Origin: Cupriavidus sp. 2SB
GTDB taxonomy: Bacteria; Pseudomonadota; Gammaproteobacteria; Burkholderiales; Burkholderiaceae
Assembly: GCF_005503625.1 (NCBI RefSeq)
Contig: NZ_SCMX01000020.1
Span: forward strand, 1 to 64,000
Length of the DNA: 64,000 bases
Direction: 5' to 3'
Below are positions 60,923-64,000 of this stretch, piece by piece. Below the pieces are notes generated by a model. That model had not been told where the DNA came from and did not search any database. It was given only the letters and a program-made list of their open reading frames with translations. Numbering within the stretch: position 1 is the stretch's first letter; every line of letters starts with the position of its first letter. The position numbers and the translations under genes were made by a program.

Positions 60923-62422
60923 ATGGGCTCGCGTGTAGATGCAGGACAATTAACGCTGATGGCCGCGTTCCAGTGCGCCTGGGACGAGGTTGAACGGCGA
61001 GAAAGAATTGCCATTACCGACGGGAATCGCACTTTGACTTATCCCGAATTGGCCGCATCGGTGGCGAAGTTCTCGGGGCAGTTCTTGAATGCGGGTGTCG
61101 GACACGGTGATCGTGTTGCCATTGGACTGGAGCGTTCAATCGACACGATCATCGCGATCCTCGGCACGATGGCGGCCGGCGCGTGTGCCTGTCCAATGGA
61201 ACCCAAGCTCAGCAATGATGAACTGAGCCGTCGCTTCACGATGGCAAACCTGACCTGGCTGGTGGCTGACACCTCGGCCCCATTGCCGGAGCGGACCGAC
61301 AACGTTCCCGTGCGCATCATCGTACCTTCGAGCTTACAAGAGGGAGGCGGCCAATTGTCACCGGCAATTGCGCCGGATGATCCAGCTTTCCTGCTGTTCA
61401 CCTCGGGCAGCAGTGGCAAGCCCAAGGGTGTACTGCAGAGCCATCGCGGCTTACTGGCAAACGCGCTCGGAATCATCGCGCATTCGGGTCTTTCGGCACA
61501 GGACAAGTTGCTGCACGTCATGCCGCTCTATCATACGAACGGTGTGAACAACCAGATTCTCGCACCACTCTTGGCCGGCAGCACAATTGCGCTCGCGACA
61601 CGCTTCCGCGCCGACGACATGCCTACCCTTCTGGCCAGGCACCGGCCGACGATTGTAACGGGCGTTCCGACGATGTACTCGCGGATGCTACCCATTGCTT
61701 TCACCAAAGAGAGTCTCGAATCCCTGCGGATGGCGCGATGCGGTTCTGCGCCAATTACGGAAGAGCTGCATCGCAAAGTTGAAGAGCATCTGGGTTGCCC
61801 CCTCGTTGTTTCGTATGGCCTGTCCGAGGCAACCTGCACGTCTACTATGAATCCGCCCATGGGGCGGCGGATCGGCTCCGTTGGTACCGTGCTGCAGGGA
61901 CAATCCGTTACGTTGCGTACTCCAGACGATGCGGAAGTCACAACTTCAGGGACCGAGGGAGAAATCTGCATCACGGGGCCCGCCTTGATGCTTGGCTATC
62001 TTGAAGAAGGCAACAACGGCGTTGCGACAAGTCCTGGAGGAGTCATCCGAACCGGTGACTTGGGTCGATTTGATGACGACGGATTCCTGTATGTGACTGG
62101 ACGGATCAAGGACGTCATTATTCGAGGCGGTGAGAATTTGTCACCCCATCTGATCGAATGCGCATTGGCGGAAGTGCCTGGTGTCGCCAATTGCTGTGTC
62201 GTGGGCAAGCCCGACGCCGACCTTGGTGAAGTACCACTGGCCTTTGTCGTCAGGACCAGCGACACGAACGGACAAGCACTGCAGGAAGGGCTATTGGTCT
62301 CCGCGGTTGAGAATAAGCTCTCCCGCATTTACAAGCCGGCTCAGATAGTGTTTCTCGAGAAACTGCCAGAGAATTCGGTCGGCAAGTTGGACCGAAAAGC
62401 CTTGAGAGCCATGGCGATCTAG
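60923..62422 (+). CDS. AMP-forming acyl-CoA ligase
   Basis: A 499-residue ANL-superfamily enzyme: P-loop 'LLFTSGSSGKPKGVLQSHRG' (157-176), 'MPLYHTNGVN', 'YGLSEATCTSTMNPP', 'RTGDLGRFDDDGFLYVTGRIKDVIIRGGENLSP' and catalytic K488 in 'NSVGKLDRKAL'. It activates a carboxylic acid to its CoA ester and so gives the CoA operon its entry step. Ribosome site GAAGGATAGAGG before 60923; the ORF extends upstream to 60845 inside subunit B, which is not needed. Confidence 0.9.
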   Translation: MGSRVDAGQLTLMAAFQCAWDEVERRERIAITDGNRTLTYPELAASVAKFSGQFLNAGVGHGDRVAIGLERSIDTIIAILGTMAAGACACPMEPKLSNDELSRRFTMANLTWLVADTSAPLPERTDNVPVRIIVPSSLQEGGGQLSPAIAPDDPAFLLFTSGSSGKPKGVLQSHRGLLANALGIIAHSGLSAQDKLLHVMPLYHTNGVNNQILAPLLAGSTIALATRFRADDMPTLLARHRPTIVTGVPTMYSRMLPIAFTKESLESLRMARCGSAPITEELHRKVEEHLGCPLVVSYGLSEATCTSTMNPPMGRRIGSVGTVLQGQSVTLRTPDDAEVTTSGTEGEICITGPALMLGYLEEGNNGVATSPGGVIRTGDLGRFDDDGFLYVTGRIKDVIIRGGENLSPHLIECALAEVPGVANCCVVGKPDADLGEVPLAFVVRTSDTNGQALQEGLLVSAVENKLSRIYKPAQIVFLEKLPENSVGKLDRKALRAMAI

Positions 62423-62500
62423 ATCCCAGACGCGACACTCGTTGACGGCGCTCCGTTGCCGTATCAAGGTCGCGTCCCGCGGATCGATTTGAGAAATTCC

Positions 62501-63091
62501 ATGAGAGATACCTCTTTTCCCTCCGATCCGCTGCAACAATTCATCGATGCAGTCGGAATCGCGTTGGACTCACACAGCGTGGAATCCAAATTCCTTCCAG
62601 AAATCGGTGAAGCCATGAGACGGTTGATCGCCGATGATCACTGGCTTGCCGACACCTATGCACAGCCGCACGAAACGTACTATCAGCAGTATCTTCTACA
62701 TCTGGACCCCGCCAACCGTTTTAGCGTTGTAAGTTTTGTCTGGGGTCCCGGTCAAGCTACACCAATCCACGACCATCTGGTGTGGGGCGTCATTGGTGTA
62801 CTGCGCGGCGCCGAGATTTCCGATCCTTACTCTGCAGGATCGGCTGGGCATGCGCCTGTGCAAGGAAGCCCTCAGCGCTTGAATGTAGGCGACGTAGGCT
62901 ACGTCTCGCCGTCAATTGGTGATGTACATCGCGTCAGAAACGCCTTCGATGATCAAGTCTCGATCAGCATTCACGTCTACGGTGGCGACATTGGCGCCAT
63001 CTCCCGACATGTCTATGATCACGACAATGCCGCGAGGAAGCCCTTTGTATCCGGTTACGCGAACAAAGCTGAGGGAACCCCGCGTATGTAG
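62501..63091 (+). CDS. Cysteine-dioxygenase-family cupin (thiol dioxygenase)
   Basis: A 196-residue cupin. The iron site is H90-x-H92 ('ATPIHDHLVWGVIGVLRGAE') with H143 in 'IGDVHRVRN', and the S-H-Y triad residues appear in 'SISIHVYGGDIG' (S155, H158, Y160). Thiol dioxygenases oxidise cysteine, 3-mercaptopropionate or mercaptosuccinate to sulfinates with Fe(II) and O2. Proteobacterial members of this length are often 3-mercaptopropionate dioxygenases. This gives the CoA operon a sulfur link: thiol to sulfinate, then CoA activation. ATG 62501 is chosen over an upstream TTG (62456). Confidence 0.8.
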   Translation: MRDTSFPSDPLQQFIDAVGIALDSHSVESKFLPEIGEAMRRLIADDHWLADTYAQPHETYYQQYLLHLDPANRFSVVSFVWGPGQATPIHDHLVWGVIGVLRGAEISDPYSAGSAGHAPVQGSPQRLNVGDVGYVSPSIGDVHRVRNAFDDQVSISIHVYGGDIGAISRHVYDHDNAARKPFVSGYANKAEGTPRM

Positions 63092-63093
63092 TC

Positions 63094-63113
63094 AGGCGGG
63101 CTTCTGCCCGCCT
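63094..63113. terminator. Bidirectional terminator after the cupin gene
   Basis: AGGCGGGC (63094-63101) pairs perfectly with GCCCGCCT (63106-63113) with a TTCT loop, between convergent genes. Confidence 0.75.
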
Positions 63114-63133
63114 CGAACTTTCAACTTCCGCTA

Positions 63134-64000
63134 CTAGCGCCCCGCGAGGATGAAGTCGCTGGCCTTCTCCGCAATCATAACTGTCGGTGAGTTGGTGTTG
63201 CCCGAGATCAGTGTCGGCATGATCGAGCAATCGACTACGCGCAAGCCTGCGATCCCGTGCACCCGCAGTTGAGTGTCGACGACCGATGCATCGTCCGTAC
63301 CCATCTTGCACGTCCCCGACGGGTGGAAAATGGTTCCCCCGCTTTCGCGCGCAAAAGCCAAAAACTCGTCGTCCGTGCGGAGCTTTTCCGTTGGTGCGTG
63401 GGCGGCCCCAATGTACGGCCGCATGGCATCGGTTTCCGTCAAACGCTGCATCAGACGCAACCCCTCAATGGCACATCGCCTGTCTACCTCGGCGGTCAGA
63501 TAGTTGGCAACGATACTAGGCGACATCCGTGCATCCGCCGTCCGAATTTTCAGGCTACCTCGAGACTCCGGCCGCAACTGACATACGGAGATCGTGCAGC
63601 CCGAAAACTTGTGGGGATCCGTGCGTGACTTCTCCGCCGAGATCGCACCAAAATGAAACTGCACATCGGGCGTCTGCGAATCAGACAGAACTTTGGCAAA
63701 CATCCCACCTGGTGTGGCCGTGTAAGCCAGCGGCCCGCGTTTGCGGAGCATGTAGTTCATACCCATGCCAAGTCGCCCCAACGGCGTCCGCATCTGATCG
63801 TTGATAGTGATTGGCTTGGTCACCTTGTACACGCCTCTGAGTTGCAGGTGGTCCTGAAGATTCTCTCCGACACCAGGAAGATCACGCACGATCGACACGC
63901 CAGCATCTTTGAGTACCTGAGCTGGACCAATGCCCGATAGCTGCAGTATTTGCGGACTTTGCAAAGCGCCCGCCGCGAGAATAATTTCCCGCCGTGCACT
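63134..64000 (-). CDS. Second GMC-family alcohol dehydrogenase, 5' end beyond the window
   Basis: The open frame continues past base 64000, so only the C-terminal 288 residues are seen. They match the GMC dehydrogenase at 8727 closely: 'LQSPQILQLSGIGPAQVLKDAG', 'VGENLQDHLQLRGVYKVTKPITINDQM', 'SRGSLKIRTADARMSPSIVANYL', 'FHPSGTCKMG' with the catalytic His, and 'SGNTNSPTVMIAEKASDFI'. It is a paralogue, so the island carries two similar alcohol dehydrogenases near its two ends, presumably with different substrates. Confidence 0.8.
   Translation of the reverse strand, partial: SARREIILAAGALQSPQILQLSGIGPAQVLKDAGVSIVRDLPGVGENLQDHLQLRGVYKVTKPITINDQMRTPLGRLGMGMNYMLRKRGPLAYTATPGGMFAKVLSDSQTPDVQFHFGAISAEKSRTDPHKFSGCTISVCQLRPESRGSLKIRTADARMSPSIVANYLTAEVDRRCAIEGLRLMQRLTETDAMRPYIGAAHAPTEKLRTDDEFLAFARESGGTIFHPSGTCKMGTDDASVVDTQLRVHGIAGLRVVDCSIMPTLISGNTNSPTVMIAEKASDFILAGR

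Overview
The window reads as an accessory, catabolic stretch of a high-GC betaproteobacterium of the order Burkholderiales (Cupriavidus, Achromobacter or Bordetella type). The main reasons are four solitary Bug-family (TctC-like) periplasmic receptors without TctAB partners, many IclR, LysR and GntR regulators beside catabolic operons, a GlcDEF-type oxidase, an H-NS protein of the short beta-proteobacterial kind, and a SorAB-type sulfite dehydrogenase. No rRNA, tRNA, CRISPR array or complete insertion sequence was found.

Layout. (1) 1-4.3 kb is visibly GC-richer: the end of an unknown gene, a long inverted repeat, an XRE regulator, an unknown protein, and two tandem tyrosine-recombinase-like proteins that both lack the catalytic tyrosine. 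It looks like the edge of an old integrated element. (2) 4.6-6.0 kb holds small genes (H-NS, EthD-like, DUF779). (3) 6.0-11.4 kb is an operon for a GMC alcohol dehydrogenase, an MHS-family permease and the two subunits of a sulfopyruvate-decarboxylase-type enzyme, divergent from an IclR regulator. (4) 11.6-19.4 kb is a GntR, Bug, aconitase-X (two subunits), GlcDEF operon, divergent from an MFS carrier broken by a one-base frameshift and followed by an unusual orphan aroA. (5) 22.4-27 kb has a SulP anion transporter, a PatB-type C-S lyase and a CMD-family protein. (6) 27.2-32.6 kb is a LysR regulator, a polar amino-acid ABC transporter and a PLP lyase of the L-cysteate sulfo-lyase / D-cysteine desulfhydrase family. 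(7) 32.7-38.7 kb is a periplasmic disulfide-repair module: a DsbG-like protein, a two-component system, DsbG and DsbD. (8) 38.8-48.7 kb is the sulfonate core: Xsc, Pta, a PhnW-like aminotransferase, IclR, a TauE/SafE exporter, then convergent SorAB with another IclR. (9) 48.8-64 kb has a GNAT protein, a Bug/LysR pair, a TauD-like dioxygenase divergent from an aldehyde dehydrogenase, an FAD protein, and a CoA operon (CaiB, enoyl-CoA hydratase-like, GctAB/IpdAB-like pair, acyl-CoA ligase) followed by a thiol-dioxygenase-type cupin. A second GMC dehydrogenase runs off the end.

How it fits together. Established chemistry places Xsc (sulfoacetaldehyde to acetyl phosphate and sulfite) and Pta (acetyl phosphate to acetyl-CoA) at a hub. 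Several upstream enzymes here could feed sulfoacetaldehyde: the GMC dehydrogenase from isethionate, the ComDE-type enzyme from sulfopyruvate, and the PhnW-like aminotransferase from an amino-sulfonate. The CuyA-like lyase would be a second sulfite-releasing branch from cysteate. TauE/SafE and SorAB would export and oxidise the sulfite. This resembles the published bifurcated sulfolactate pathway, but the gene combination, the AcnX-GlcDEF operon, the DsbG-DsbD module and the thiol-dioxygenase/CoA cluster are not explained by it.

Two operator patterns seen by eye suggest wiring: GGAAC-N5-GTTCC sites before xsc and before the LysR-ABC-cuyA locus, and a near-identical 22-bp palindrome in the Bug/LysR and TauD/aldehyde-dehydrogenase promoters. 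All functional assignments are from reading motifs; no database search was run.
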